Notes: generated by a model not told the origin, from the letters alone. Positions 1 to 14,356 are shown, counted from the first letter of the stretch. The stretch: DNA of 64,000 bases from Mactromeris polynyma (GCA_032209605.1 JASFXZ010000001.1:27532619-27596618); one strand, 5' to 3'. A program made the numbers and translations.

Positions 1-80
1 TATATTTAGTGCCTCAAAATACCTCTTCTAGGAACAAGACAAATACACATATACATAGCAAATGGAAGCACATCTCTTAC

Positions 81-3000
81 TTTAATAACTCTGTCCTTGC
101 CTACAGTAAGAAGTCGTTTCCTTGTCTCCTCCAGATACATATATACAATACTGTGTTTCACATCATGGAATGTAGCTAAAGGTGCTTTCCTAAAAGACAA
201 ATAAATGTTTATAGCCTTTTTAATGTTTGAGACATTAAATGACTTTCTTCAACATCATTTTAGTAAGTGTTTGACAAAACAATAGTGTACTTCAGTTCTA
301 GTAAAAAAGCAGATAAACAATATTTTACCAAACCATTCAGTTGACCAAAGTAGCATTCCTGGGTTTCCTACCAGAATTAACCTTTTCATCAGACATATGG
401 CTTGCTAATGTCCTCACTTGAAAACAGATTTAGGATGAATAATTACAGACATATTTCCATGACTGAATACATGTTTGTAAACTTTTTTAAGTTGCAGCAA
501 AATTTATGTATTTTCAGGCTAAATAGCCATGACTTCATACATATACAATAAGATAGAGGATCAGTTTAAACAATGCAGTCAGCTTCTCTGACATGGTCGA
601 AACAAGGACCTTTTATTTCATCAGTCAAACTTTCTGTGAAGTTTTCACTAAGGATCCAATAAAATGTCTAATTAATATTTCATGATAAGAAATCTTGCTG
701 TTCAAGTTTATTGCGCAAAAAGGCCTCCGGCCCATTCACATATTACAGGTTATATATACATATATAAACATTTAGATATGTGAGGTAGGTGTCAATGACA
801 TTAAACAAATCAATTTAAACATGACATAATACATGATATACTTTACAGGTTATTGACAAAACATGTACATAGCTAGATTGCATACTACGTTAGTGTTTTG
901 CGAAGACATTTAAATATAAAACATTTCAATAGATGCATTGTTTTGATTTATATGGGGAATATATCTGGAACGTATATCTTTATACAAGGGACATAAAAGC
1001 AAGAAATGTAGTTCGTCTTCAACGCAACCTTCACAATATGGACAAGTACGATACTCTTGCAATAAACCAACATGTTCCACTAACTCAAGCAAAGAATAAC
1101 GAGTGAAGGTGTGCATCCAATGAAGATGAACATATAGGAAGATAAGTTTTCAATCATCAAGTTCTTACTCTTCGTCAGTTATCTTTTCAAAACAGTCTTC
1201 ACAAACTCGGACATCATACTCGTAACCCATCGGAGGAATTGTTGATCGTTTGCTGCTACATTTCTCACACACAGCTTTACCACATTTCCGACAGTGATGC
1301 TACATGGAAGAAAAACATAATGGAATTACCCAAAAAATGCATAATTTATTAATTACATAGCAATGAAAATTTTTCGAAGAATTCTCCACCAATATTGAGC
1401 ATTTAGTGGCTATCCTTTCAAGTTACATAGAAACCTCAATTTTAAGAGCACCATTATGTAGTCATACTTGTTAGATGGTCTGATTATCAAGTTAAAATAT
1501 GGAAGAAAAATAAAATACTGGTCCATGAAAATATGGTGGGCTTAATTACTATGCAGTCCCGTTGAGGTTTTACTGTGCATTGCCTGTGTAGAGTTTATCC
1601 TCAAAATTATCATATCTTCAATGGCTCCTGTTTAGAATCATCCAAAATAAAACTACACCAAGTCCTAATATAAACTCACCTGTCTAATGCCTATAGTTCG
1701 TTCTTCCCACATTTTTCTAAAATTCCAGAAGAATGGTTTTGCACATTTCTGACAATGATCATTCTCCGCCCATTCTGGAGTCTGAAACATGTATTGATTC
1801 AAACATTTAGACATTGCTTGCCGGTGTTTAACCTATCCATTATCTTGAGGGTTTGACACAAAAACGCTTCCCTCAGTTTCAGTAAAGGAGGACTTACAAT
1901 AACTTTGTACCACACTCACATTTTATCATCTGTCTTTCTTATTTATAAGATATCTTATAATGAAAATAACAAAACAAAAACTTACAAAGTAACTTAATAT
2001 TTATGGGACTAAAACTAAACCATACACATTGAAGACCAGGAGACATCACTGTAGGCTGCTTTATGCAATTAAGACTGTAGGCTGCTTTATGCAATTAAGA
2101 CTGTAGGCTGCTTTATGCAATTAAGACTGTAGGCTGCTTTATGCAATTAAGACTGTAGGCTGCTTAATGCAATTAAGACTGTGACGTTAGTTTTCCAGTA
2201 AAATATCCTAAAGCCAAAAGGAGTCTAAACTAGCCCAAAGAGGATCAAGTAATGTTGATTACCTCCACTCTGTTAGTGGCCATGTCCCATATTCCTAGAA
2301 TTTTATCATCTGCAGTGGACAGCAATTGTTTGGATGCTGTAGAATATACAAGGGCTTGAACTTTTTCCCTGAAATAAAAATACAGTATTTTGTTTACTTA
2401 GAGCCTAACAAGTCACTGAAAAAGTTGGTCCTGTAAGACCATCCTTAAAAATGGTGTTTGCAGCGCCCCCTACTCACAACTTTTGGAGAGGGCCGATAAG
2501 TCAATTATTTCTTTTTGATTATTTTAAACTGACAAAAAAATTCTTCATGAACATTTCGAACAATTTGAATTGGGTCTAATTTCGATGGGTTGGTTGGGTC
2601 TGCAAATGAACAGTTTTTGAGGATTAGCCTAATGCAAGTTTTTGGTAGGTTTACTTTTAACTAAAACATGGATACAATGATCCTTTAAATGGTCTGAAGT
2701 CTCATGACAAATTATAAGGACTTAAAAGCCTAAAACTATGAGAGGCAGGCATAGTGGTTGAGGTATAGAGTACCCGACTCCTGATTTGAAGGTCCTGGGT
2801 TTGAATATTACCTTACCCGAGGTTGAACCGCCCACAGCACAATCCCTGAATTAGGTGCAAGTATTAGTTGGTAACCCAGGAAGTATTAATATAGTGATTA
2901 ATTTGTATTAACATGTTTCAAAATTTATATAAATTAATTAAAACTGAACTAAAACAATGATATATATGTTGATTTTTATATAGAAACATGAAGTATAATG

Positions 3001-6000
3001 CAACAAAATCAGGAAACATGTTTACCGGTGGCCCTGTAATTCAAATGCAGTTCCTTGTCGACCTCCGATATCCCACACAATCACTGACTGATCAAAACTG
3101 CCAGAAAATAACAAACTTCTTGTAACATCCCAGGCTAAACTACGAACACTTCCTGCAATACATATAGGTAACCTTAAAGAGCATGAATCAACAATAATAT
3201 GAGTAGCAAAGTTTTCCCCACCATCTCTGTGTCATCTGAAACAAAAAGATTCATTTTCTAACAATAGCACTGTATAAACATTAAACATCAACAACTGGTA
3301 TATATTGTACATATAAGATAGGCTGACAATTATTTCAAAACTAGTGCTTCTCCAAATTACATCCTCTGAAGTACTTAACCTCCATAATGATTTCTTTCAC
3401 CTGTTACCGGCGAAATTATCAAGCAACATCTACCCCAACTAGCTAAATACTGAAAAGAAATTCTATCCTTCCTGCTAAGAAAGTAATTTACAGTGGATGA
3501 ATAATGCAGGTGTCCTGATGGAAGAAATTACAGTCATAGGCGTGTACCACTCAGGATAGGACCACCTACATTCCATAAACCAGACAGATGGTTTCCTTGC
3601 AATAAGGCTAGCATGGAGTTGACTGATTTCCTGTTGTATAGGTTATAGCCCGTCCATTCCACATAAACATATGATTACAAAATTGAGTACCCAAAGTTCT
3701 GCAGCAGAAAAATTGAGAAATTTCTGAGTTTAAGACCAGGTAAGTTTTAAAATATTTGGAAGTGGGTCTTGCTAGTGCAGATGCATGAATGAAGACATAT
3801 ATATATAGTACATGCCAATCAAATAACTCACCAGAATGTCCCTTTAAAGTCGTTATCAAGTTGAACGCTTGATCATTAATCTTCAAAACTGATATTTGTC
3901 CAGAATAATCACCGACGAATACATAATTAGATTGTTCATCAAATCTGAACATATCATTAAGGTGTATAATCTGCATATAATCAAATTAAGATTTATCTCA
4001 TACAAATTTTTTCAAAAATTTATACATGTAGTTTCATTTGTAATTCAAATGTTATTACATCACCAATGTAATTAGCTAACGAAAGGATACTCCAGACAGA
4101 GACACCATGCCGAAGCCTGATAACCTCCCAGTCGACGACCAGTCTCCGAGCAATGCCACTGAAAGTATTTGTCACGACCACAGCTCAATAACCATTCTCG
4201 TTGTAATGAAAATTTCACGCTAGTAACTCTGTTTTGATGAGCTGAAAAGTAATTATGTGTCTTTGTTATACAATGACTGGTCTTTTAGCGATATTAATGG
4301 AAAACATATAAGACTTGGAAAGATTTCATTTTCTACAAACACAGTTGAACATAATTTATTAAAATACTATTGTTCTATTGTCAGCAATAAGATCTCGTTG
4401 GCTTTATAATTATGTCAAATAGTGAATAGGAAATTATTTTACAATCAGCAACAATGACCCTCAACTTGAATGTTCCAAAACCCATGTCCGCCAAGATAGC
4501 TTGGTCGATTAGAGTGCTTGACTGCTAAATTCGAGGTTGGAGGTTTGAAACCCGACTGAAGCGTATGTTCTTCCATGACAAATTGACTTCACATTCATTA
4601 TAGAGCAAGTTCTTATCAAACACCTTTTCCTGGGTTTGTTACCAGTGCACAAACTTAATTCAAGGATAAAGACGATGGAGAATCTAGCTGATGGCCGGAT
4701 TATTACCCATGACCCCCAGACTAGGAGCACTCACTGTACTCTACCTTTAGAACACCATGCCTCCTGGACATACCGGTACACTAAACAAAACAACTATGTA
4801 CTCTGAGTATATAATTAGAATACTGCAATGAAATTTATGAGATGCATTACAGACAAATTGAACTTTCTGTGTGTAAAATTTCTTTTCAATATATTGATAT
4901 TTAACAGCATACCTAAATAATCTCTAGAAAGTGTCATTCTGTTGAAGTCATCACTAAGTATAAACTCCTGAAAACAACAAGAGAATGAGTTAAAGTATAC
5001 AACACCATTCTTCATTAAAGGTTTGTCTGCGGTACCCCGACTTATCCTATGAAATTTGCCAACATATATTTCAGTATTTTCTTGTAAAACTTTTCTAACA
5101 TAATTTTGATTTACAGGGGAATTAATGAGCTCTTAAATGTGCACTTATTAGTATATGCACTAATTATTATAGTCATTTTTAGGATTTAAATTAGTTACAT
5201 ATACTTACTGATATAGTACCATTATCCAAGCCAACAAATAATCTCCTTGTCTCACCATTGTATGTCATACTAGATGCAGCAGCTGTAATAAGGTATGAGA
5301 AAGCATTAATATAATTATATAATATGAATGGACAGAGAACTGTTATATTGCAGCTTTCATATTTGTCATCACAGTTTATGGCCTCATCTTCTGTTATATT
5401 ACACAACTCAGTTAATGAGGTACAGACAAAAATGACAATGTCAATGCTTTGGGAGAATGGGCGACTGAACAATTTTAATAACATCATATTCAATAATTAA
5501 ACATGATACATTTGTTCCATTTGCATAAATAATTTCCAACACTAAAACTATTCTTGCTCAGAGTTGTAACATTTGCATTTTCAAAAAAAAGTGTACCAAA
5601 AAAAGTCTAGTAATCCTGAGTATGCATACATAAAAGATTCTGTCACTTTACTTAAACCTTGACAGAGAACATGTTCAAGAACATTATTCTATCTCTTTAA
5701 GAATTTGTTCTAAGGCATGGCTTTTATAACCAACAATGCTGAAATTGAAAATGCTTGACCAACTTGTGAGTCGCAACATTTTTTAAAAGTAACTGAAAAA
5801 TCATACATAATCATAGATAAAGACAAGATAAGTATTGTGGAACTAGTCTCATCTTTAAAGATATATATTTAAACATAATTCCATTTACCTGGCATAGAGT
5901 GGCAAATGCTTGGCCAATATTGGCCTGTATCTCTCCGCAACCAGACACGAACTGTCCTGCAAAACATAAACAATGAAGTATGTTTTCACATAGTATAAAC

Positions 6001-7463
6001 TTATAAGGCAGTACATGTATGTATGAACTATTCATTCCTAGTACAGGGGCTTGGATTCAGGAACACAGATTTCCTACCTTCATTGCTTCATTAATTCCTT
6101 CTTATCATTAAAGGCTATGACTATATATATTTAAACAACTAATGCCATACAGATTGAATATAGAGCATAATTACTTGACGCCAATAAAAACGCAACTATT
6201 TGAACTCAGGGTTGGCATGGTATTTACCGGTGAGGTATTTACCAGTGGTAATTCCTGGTATTTCCCGTACTGGGAAATACTCTTTAATTTAAGAAAGTGG
6301 GAAATACTCAAGTCTTGAGCAAAAAGTAGTCTATTATGACCAAACCTAGAGGTTAAACTTAGGGTCTCAATAGTATTTCCCGGGAATTATCAGTATTTCC
6401 CAGGAATTACCGGTATTTCCTGCCGTCCTGGGAAATCAAGTATTATCCTGTTTGAACTAGGCGTCATTTAGTAGTACTAACTATAAAAAGCATGTCACAG
6501 TCATCTATGTGTTAATTCTTGTTCAAAACTTTATTAAACTCTAGACCAATTATTTTTTATTTCATTATTGATTAATTTTATAAAAATATGCAGAGAAATA
6601 GAGAATAGTTTTGTCTTTGTAATTTATTTATTTATATGCACAATTTTTGGTTGCGTTTTTAATGGTGTTAAGTATACTAAGTGTACAGTTGGACAGCCGC
6701 CCAGTTGCCTCAGTCGGGAACTCAGTCCTGGTGTTAAGGAGTTTGTGTGTTTGAGACCGGTACCCTTTGAGCCCCCCATCAGGCACACGTTTTCGGTCAG
6801 AGGTTACAAAATATATTAACAAGAAAATAAAGATTTGATTGACTATTACGTGTATATTGAAGCATTATTGAGAACTCATCTATAGAACAATATTCCAGGG
6901 TTGACAACAAAGACAGGACTGAACTTGATAATGAAATGCTGGTTATTTAACTAAAAGAAATCTCAATCCTGATATCTACAAAAACTAAGGAAGTATTGGA
7001 CCCGAATGAAGGCCTTTGAAGTATTATCAAACTGTTGTATAAACAGTAGATACTGTAGTAGACATGCATGGGATAAATTAGACAATTTAAAGAAAACGAT
7101 CCATAAAAACAGTTAGTTGGTTTCATTTGTAGTTTAAATAATTCAATAAATCTTTCAGTCGTGTAACTGCTGAAATACTCAAATCGCGAACAAAGGATCA
7201 TCAAACGATGCATACGAACAGCTGACGGTGACTCAATGTAATATTTAGGCCGACTTCCTGTTTTCAAGAACAAATTTTCAGGCAAAATATTACCGATCGA
7301 TAAAAACTCACTTGTCATCACAAACTGCGATAATCCCCTCCTCCCGAGGAATAATTGTCGCCATACTGACATCTTCAGTATAGCCGTCGACTTTATTGAT
7401 AAGCACGGGTTTTCGAACATTTCCATTCCCACTATTGACAGTGGGCTTGATTTCAGCAGCCAT
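81..7463 (-). CDS. WDFY2: WD repeat and FYVE domain protein (WDFY2/WDFY1 homologue), 3' end off window
   Basis: Eleven exons were assembled by GT-AG sites and phase: 7312-7463, 5889-5956, 5209-5282, 4913-4967, 4091-4241, 3832-3944, 3026-3152, 2263-2368, 1680-1781, 1169-1299, 81-189 (1188 nt, 396 codons). The start at 7463 reads MAAEIKPTV, like the vertebrate protein. WD blades follow, e.g. [36 protein letters not shown] and [14 protein letters not shown]. The FYVE zinc finger spans exons 9-10: CQKC, then the PI3P-binding [14 protein letters not shown] block, then RVCEDC. A last WD piece ends exon 11 at DRVIK, just before the usual short WDMTP-type C-terminus, so only about 10 codons are missing left of base 1. 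The family binds PI3P on early endosomes and acts in endocytic and Akt signalling. Vertebrate WDFY1 and WDFY2 are paralogues, so the exact orthologue is uncertain. All residues needed for the FYVE zinc sites are present; the gene looks functional. Confidence 0.95.
680..1130 (-). mobile_element. LINE 3'-end fragment in WDFY2 intron
   Basis: The reverse strand at 910-1116 encodes the zinc-knuckle-like C-terminus seen in many animal non-LTR retrotransposons ([20 protein letters not shown]). It is followed by degraded sequence down to about 680 that resembles a LINE 3' UTR. It lies in the intron between the last two WDFY2 exons seen here. The same kind of C-terminus occurs in the LINE at 61.2-63.2 kb. 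Confidence 0.7.
2048..2177. repeat. 26-bp tandem repeat, 5 copies
   Basis: Five near-perfect copies of a 26-bp unit beginning ACTGTAGGCTGCTTTATGCA, in an intron of the WDFY2-like gene. The fifth copy has one base change (CTTAATG for CTTTATG). Confidence 0.95.
2745..2890 (+). repeat. tRNA-derived SINE-like repeat
   Basis: A tRNA-like head has an A-box-like TAGTGGTTGAGG and a B-box-like GGGTTTGAATATT. A tail shared with the 34.3 kb copy follows (TTGAAC..., then TTGGTAACCC). It lies within the intron between WDFY2 exons 7 and 8. It is too diverged to be a working tRNA. Confidence 0.6.
4495..4570 (+). repeat. tRNA-like SINE head
   Basis: The stretch GCTTGGTCGATTAGAG ... GGAGGTTTGAAACCCGA has A-box-like and B-box-like blocks with tRNA-like spacing. 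It sits in the intron between WDFY2 exons 4 and 5. Probably the same class as the 2.7 kb copy, with a different tail. Confidence 0.45.
6205..6440. repeat. Cluster of GTATTTCCC / inverted GGGAAATAC motifs
   Basis: Short motifs (GGTATTTACC, GTATTTCCCG, GGGAAATACT, GGAATTACC) recur many times in both orientations within about 230 bp of the first WDFY2 intron. They could fold into hairpins. Likely a decayed repeat; no coding content. Confidence 0.55.
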
Positions 7464-8130
7464 TTTGTTAAGTCACGTGATCATTAAAATTAACGTTTCT
7501 AAAAATAGCACAACTTTCACTTTTCGTCTAGCTTGTTTAAAACGATGCCAAACTCATCAAAGCCGTTAAAAACCGTTCGGGTAAATAAATGACCCATTAA
7601 CATGAAAGGTTTTTCATTCTTATTCCATTTTGTGGAAACAATTTTGTTTCTCAGCGTAATTGACTTTAAACAGGGGAAGTAACACAATAATATTAATAAC
7701 TCTAAGATTGTTTGAGTTTCCTCCCTTACTTAATGAGGAATATGTATCAAAGGAAAGAATGGGTAACTAATGCGCCCACTTGCGCAGAGGTGCACATTTT
7801 AGGCCATATCTATTTCCTGATGCCATTGACTTAACCAAAGACTGGTATTTAGGTCTTTGACTTAACTCAAAGCACTCGGTTCAATTTGTAACATAACAGA
7901 GCTGACGTATTCTTGTGTTTTCTTCAGACAAACTTGTTGTGTAATATCGCTACATATTCGGTGCATTATTGTTGTCAAAACACATTTTTATAATTTAAAT
8001 GATACTCTATAAATCTAGGTGCAACAACTTTTGAAGCATCAATAGAAATTGATATTCATGATGGAGGAAATGTCATTTTTAAGAATGTGGAAATGGCAGT
8101 TATGAATTAAATCCATCAAGCCTTTCAACT

Positions 8131-8171
8131 GGGACCAATATATACATGTCATATTTATATATATTGGTCCC
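8131..8171. repeat. Short inverted repeat (hairpin)
   Basis: GGGACCAATATAT at 8131 is mirrored by ATATATTGGTCCC at 8159, leaving a short AT-rich loop. It may be a remnant of a small transposon or a structured element. Confidence 0.7.
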
Positions 8172-10616
8172 GGCCTTCAATGTTAACCGAGTAGAAACCA
8201 ACATTGTCCTATATATATCGCTCACCTCTGTAATAATAATACTTGTTCAGTGCATTAGTCATTTAAAAATGGAAATGAAGAATATTACAATATTGACCAT
8301 TATGTAATTAAGTACTATTAAGTAAATAAAAGGTTAAGAAACGGTATGATTGCCTGAAGAAGTATTTAAATAATACGAAACGCGTTGCAAAAAGTAAACA
8401 TTTTGCCTTCTCTTTTCCATATATTACTCCCATACTGTATATGCAGATATACATGTAGTTTTAAACATCAAATTCAAAGAAGATCACAAAAATATCATAT
8501 ATTAAAAAGTGGACGTGAAAAGACTTGGGGAAAACGTCTGGAATTCGTTACACAAGGAGAAAAACATCTAAAACAAAAATGACCGCTATATACACTCTTT
8601 TCAATAAAAACGTACTCAAAACATGTTACAGGAACTTATTTCTAACAAAGTGGTCAGAATTTGTCGAACCTAAGCCATAGTCTCCGTGCAAAAAATTGTT
8701 CCGAGCACGTATCCAAATGCTAAGGGTTTTACGTAATATGCAATGTTTACACATATTTTTGTCTGTACTTTAAAATCAAACTATTATTGAATATTATAAC
8801 AGGAAATAAAGAATATGCATTGTATATGTTATATTAGAAGTGTGTTTCAGTAATTGAAAACAGATTTCGTTAAATGGTCGGACATTTCAGTGAATATCAG
8901 TATGGTATGGTACCAGTCTGATAGCATTTCTGTCACGCAGTGTGTATTAATACATTGCTTTAAACCCATCTGAACTTCACAGAAACAGCTAATTAGTTCA
9001 CAAACCACTTCAGCAGGTCACCTTTTCAATATTTCATTTTATTGAAACGTTTATGATATTTTCAAGGTCGGTAAACTTTGGAACTACTTTTGTCGCGTAG
9101 TTATTAGGACGATGTGGACTTTTTGACATGTAACCGGCTTTCAGTATTTTTTTGTGTTTTGAAAACGGGAACCAATTGTTGTATGCATCTCAAATTGCCA
9201 CTACTATAGACGGTACCTGAGCGGTGGGATTTTGCCGCATGATTTTAACGGCACTCTTCTTGCGTCTTTGTTATCGACCGAACAGACTTTTGAGCGTACG
9301 GAAAAACTGTAGCAATCTTTCACGATTAGAAGCAAACAAAAATAGAATTTCTTAGTAGCACCCTATCCAAAACATTGTTTTCACGTTTACGTATGTGAAA
9401 TATGACATGAAAACTTGTGTACAGAGGAGTCAAAATAAATTGATTATTGACTATTTTTTGTGGATTTGGCCACTGTAAACAAACGGTTTCTTAAGAATGG
9501 CCTGAAATATATCTATAAATTGTTTAAAATATGTTATGATGCATGTGATTTCAAACCTTTCTACTGAACATATAGTAAGGCATTTAAATGTTATAATGAC
9601 AGTAATTCTCAAAGACAATTGAAAAAAAGTTTTGCTACAGAAAAGTTGATTTACTTCATGTATTGATTGAATCAAGAAAAATATACATTTTTGGAATATT
9701 TGAAAAATAAGGGTATTGAACTGTCACTTGAAAAGTTAAATGAAAAGAAACAATTACCCATTTACAGTGCACTTTCAGGAATTAAACAGTATTTGTATTT
9801 TATTATGATATGCATTTACGTCCTACGCAGGTTCGAGCTCACATCCAGGTTGAAATGCTATCGTTCTATCTACTACACGTCCGCTTCCACAAAAATATTT
9901 GCCATTGCAAACATTCTAAAACGGTAATTAAGTGTCTTTGCATTTATTCTAAAACAAAATAAAGCAAAATAATGTTTGATTTTACATCGCGACAAAAAAA
10001 ATCAGTTATACAGAGATAGTATCATAGAGTGCTGTCACAGTGAAGCCAAACCATCGACACATAACATGATACCACACGCATTCAAATCAACCAGACTTAA
10101 GTATAACCATCCTTGTACTGTTATAAAGCTAACTTGAGGCAATCGAGTCCCTAGTACCCTTCGATGTGTCAAAGCCAGGGTCGAAACAACGACATTCGGC
10201 GCCCGATGCGAGTTATTGGGCCAATTTTCTTGTATATTTATAATGATTTCAGATGATAGATTATGTAAATTACTATGCAGTTATGATGCTTTAAAGAGCC
10301 TTTAGTGAATAAAATATAACCAGATCTAGATATTCTTTACACAGGAAACTAACAAGCCCCCGTCCTGCTGATTTGACTTCGATCTCGCAGTACGACCTTG
10401 ATCTTGAGGGACTGACAAGTAGTACATTTCAAAGAAGAAATTCACACTGAACACGTGCACCAAGGCATGTTTACTGATTCATACCTTCAACTGGTACAAT
10501 TCTCTGTCAGCTCTTTTGTCCATACCAGCGACAAACAATGAGGACACAAGTGACACATGACAAACGCCTACACCTGAAGAGATACACACGTAAAACTTAC
10601 AGAAATTCTATACAGT

Positions 10617-10700
10617 GCTGACTCAGTGAGTGGTCTAGGCATGTATCACCAGACTCCTGCTTCGAAGGACGTGGGTTAATCATATCCTGCTGTGGACAAG
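10617..10700 (+). repeat. SINE-like tRNA-derived repeat
   Basis: The stretch AGTGAGTGGTCTAGGCATG ... GACTCCTGCTTCGAAGG ... GTGGGTTAATC resembles the tRNA-like heads at 2.75 and 34.26 kb, with a degraded B box. Confidence 0.45.
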
Positions 10701-10904
10701 ATGTTCCCATTGTTTCCATAAGCCCCGACTTTGGCAAGAGTACTGGAGTGGTGGTGCAACACATTCGAACAAACCAGTATTTGATAACATTAACATACCA
10801 ATACATGCAGAGCCCCAAGTCTAAAAGGCATTTAGCAACGAATATCTCAAAGTTAGAAAATACTCGATACATGTAAATTTAAATAATTAAAGCAATAGAA
10901 ATCT

Positions 10905-11915
10905 AGCCGCATATCACGAGATCAAGCAATACACATCTTGCAGTATATCACTAGATCAAGCAATACACATCTGGCAGCATATCACTAGATCAAGCAATAC
11001 ACATCTAGCAGCATATCACTAGATCAAGCAATACACATCTAGCAGCATATCACTAGATCAAGCAATACACATCTAGCAGCATATCACTAGATCAAGCAAT
11101 ACACATCTAGCTGTATATCACTAGATCAAGCAATACACATCTAGCAGTTCATCACTAGATAATCCAATACACATCTAGCAGCATATCACTAGATCAAGCA
11201 ATACACATCTAGCAGCATATCACTAGATCAAGCAATACACATCTAGCAGCATATCACTAGATCAAGCAATACCCATCTAGCAGCATATCACTAGATCAAG
11301 CAATACACATCTAGCAGCATATCACTAGATCAAGCAATACACATCTAGCTGTATGTCAATAGATCAAGCAATACGCATCTAGCAGTTTATCACTAGATAA
11401 TCCAATACACATCTAGCAGCATATCACTAGATCAAGCAATACACATCTAGCTGCATATAACTAGATCAAGCAATACACATCTAGCTGTATATCACTAGAT
11501 CAAGCAATACACATCTAGCAGCATATCACTAGATCAAGCAATACACATCTAGCAGCATATCACTAGATCAAGCAAAACACATCTAGCAGCATATCACTAG
11601 ATCAAGCAAAACACATCTAGCAGCATATCACTAGATCAAGCAAAACACATCTGGCAGCATATCACTAGATCAAGCAAAACACATCTGGCAGTATATCACT
11701 AGATCAAGCAAAACACATCTGGCAGCATATCACTAGATCAAGCAAAACACATCTGGCAGCATATCACTAGATCAAGCAAAACACATCTGGCAGTATATCA
11801 CTAGATCAAGCAATACACATCTAGCAGCATATCACTAGATCAAGCAATACACATCTAGCAGCATATCACTAGATCAAGCAATACACATCTAGCAGTATAT
11901 CACTAGATCAAGTAA
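10905..11915. repeat. 34-bp minisatellite, about 30 copies
   Basis: Tandem copies of a 34-bp unit containing ATATCACTAGATCAAGCAA followed by TACACATCTAGCAGC. Sub-variants cluster: AAACACATCTGGCAG copies are grouped at about 11.57-11.80 kb, which points to local unit amplification. There is no coding potential. Confidence 0.97.
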
Positions 11916-12854
11916 TACTGCTCCCAGTCTCTACAGCTGCACCAATTAATTTACTACCTGCAAGTTGTAGTTATCAAAGCAACAAAATCATCTAAATAGT
12001 TGCTACTGCTTCTTCCCCAGTTTTGTATCAGAACTTTGATATATTAACTTACTATGTGACCTATACTTTTTTTCCAAGCCAAAAACAGCATTCAAATTTC
12101 CATTCGTGAACTATTTGATGTCCAACTTATCCACACTTATTCCTAACGGACCACGGGCAATCCTGTAAATGTAAATTATATTACTTAGCTTAAAGTCACA
12201 AGCAGCAACACATATACAATTATATTGATTCTGCATTAGATCATATTGATTGACTGATAGATTAAGTTGCATCTAAAAATTGTGTTTTGTGATTCGCGTA
12301 TACAAATAGATAAAAAAATTACGCAAGGCCAATATCATTTGGTCGGTCATGTTCCGTGAACAAACATTATTTATGTCAGATTTTCAACCGTTCAGAGCTT
12401 CTTTTAAACATATCCCCTAGCAGGACGAGTTCTTGGCATCAAAAATCGCCTACCAATTATTATTAACAATATTATCTCCATGAATCTCTTATCTGGGATG
12501 TCCATGTCCCACCTATATGGAATCCCATATATGCACCCCTTACACCAAAACACCACGTGAAATATTTCTTGATGTGTAGTAAAGTCAAGTTGAACCATAT
12601 AGAAGTCTAGCTGCAAACATTGTCCAGTAACTGTCCATGTATGCTCCTCCAGCAAATATAGCCTGTTAGATAGAAACAAATGTTTTGCGCAATGTGTAAT
12701 ATCACATTTACTGCTACGGCAATTCAAACATATGGGATCATGGAAAAGACTATGAGTACAGTTGAACCAATCCAAAATGGCCCTCTCTTCAGCCGTAACA
12801 AGTCTTCAACAAAATATTAAATTCCCGGTAGTTAAAACTGAGGACTTATTTAAT

Positions 12855-14064
12855 CTCTCTCAATACCAGACAAAGATGTACATCTCCCAAAGAGTTATGC
12901 TCTCAATACCAGGCAAAGATGTACATCTCACAAAGACTGATGCTCTCAATACCAGCCAAATATGTACATCTTCCAAAGAGCGCTGCTCTCAATAACAGGA
13001 CAAGATGTACATCTCCCAAAGACTGATGCTCTTAATACCAGCCAAATATGTACATCTCACAAAGAGTGATGCTCTCAATACCAGCCAAATATGTACATCT
13101 CACAAAGAGTGATGCTCTCAATATAAGGCAAACATGTACATCTCCAAAACAGTGATGCTCTCAATACCAGACAAAGATGTACATCTCCCAAAGAGTGATG
13201 CTCTCAATACAAACCAAATATGTACATCTCCCAAAGAGTGATGCTCTCAATACCAGCCAAATATGTACATCTCCCAAAGAGTTATGCTCTCAATACCAGG
13301 CAAAGATGTACATCTCCCAAACAGTGATGCTCTCAATACCAGACAAAGATGTACATCTCACAAACAGTGATGCTCTCAATACCAGGCAAAGATGTACATC
13401 TCACAAAGAGTGATGCTCTCAATACCAGACAAAGATGTACATCTCCCAAACAGTGATGCTCTCAATACCAGACAAAGATGTACATCTCACAAACAGTGAT
13501 GCTCTCAATACCAGGCAAAGATGTACATCTCACAAACAGTGATGCTCTCAATACCAGGCAAAGATGTACATCTCACAAACAGTGATGCTCTCAATACCAG
13601 ACAAAGATGTACATCTCCCAAACAGTGATGCTCTCAATACCAGACAAAGATGTGCATCTCACAAACAGTGATGCTCTCAATACCAGACAAAGATGTACAT
13701 CTCACAAACAGTGATGCTCTCAATACCAGACAAAGATGTACATCTCCCAAAGAGTGATACTCTCAATACCAGACAAAGATGTACATCTCACAAAGAGTGA
13801 TGCTCTCAATACCAGACAAAGATGTACATCTCACAAAGAGTGATGCTCTCAATACCAGACAAAGATGTACATCTCACAAAGAGTGATGCTCTCGATACCA
13901 GACAAAGATGTACATCTCACAAAGAGTGATGCTCTCGATACCAGACAAAGATGTACATCTCACAAAGAGTGATGCTCTCAATACCAGACAAAGATGTACA
14001 TCTCACAAAGAGTGATGCTCTCAATACCAGACAAAGATGTACATCTCACAAAGAGTGATGCTCT
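12855..14064. repeat. 43-bp minisatellite, about 28 copies
   Basis: Tandem copies of a 43-bp unit containing ATGCTCTCAATACCAGACAA then AGATGTACATCTCACAAAG. Small open frames inside it are repeat artefacts. The left end is more diverged than the right end, consistent with recent expansion at the right. Confidence 0.97.
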
Positions 14065-14356
14065 GTAGAGGATGCACTTTACAAGATTAGAATAAAAAAA
14101 GTTCGGATGATGTTTTATGTGACTGCAGATGTATCATTTATTGACGAATTTCCTCCATATGATCACGACTCTTCCAAGAAATACACAAAATAAAAATTCC
14201 AATTTATAAGCCGCAGTAACTCTTTACAGGTAGAACCAAATCCATATATAACATATTGCTAATGCTATCTTTTGGCAACATGCCAACGTTTCATTTGCAA
14301 CGCGCCAGATTGTCTATATTTCATAGGCAATAGGTCAGATTATCGATGACATTTAC

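Larger units (their letters stand above)
7464..10904. other. Gene-free stretch between WDFY2 start and minisatellites
   Basis: No convincing exon was seen on either strand. The first few hundred bases must hold the WDFY2 promoter, but no TATA box or other clear element stands out. The stretch contains a perfect short palindrome (8131-8171), a hammerhead-like motif (8354-8384) and a SINE-like repeat (10617-10700). The small ORFs here have no recognisable protein. Confidence 0.6.

Noticed and set aside
6568..6822. Overlapping plus and minus ORFs
   Set aside because: No family resemblance. They lie in the first WDFY2 intron, probably old repeat sequence.
12404..12775. 123-codon minus ORF
   Set aside because: No recognisable domain, signal or splice context.
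12762..13413. Small ORFs with repeated MYISQRVMLSI
   Set aside because: Products of the 43-bp minisatellite.
10905..14064. Regular repeats resembling a CRISPR array
   Set aside because: Units are contiguous with no unique spacers, and the genome is eukaryotic.
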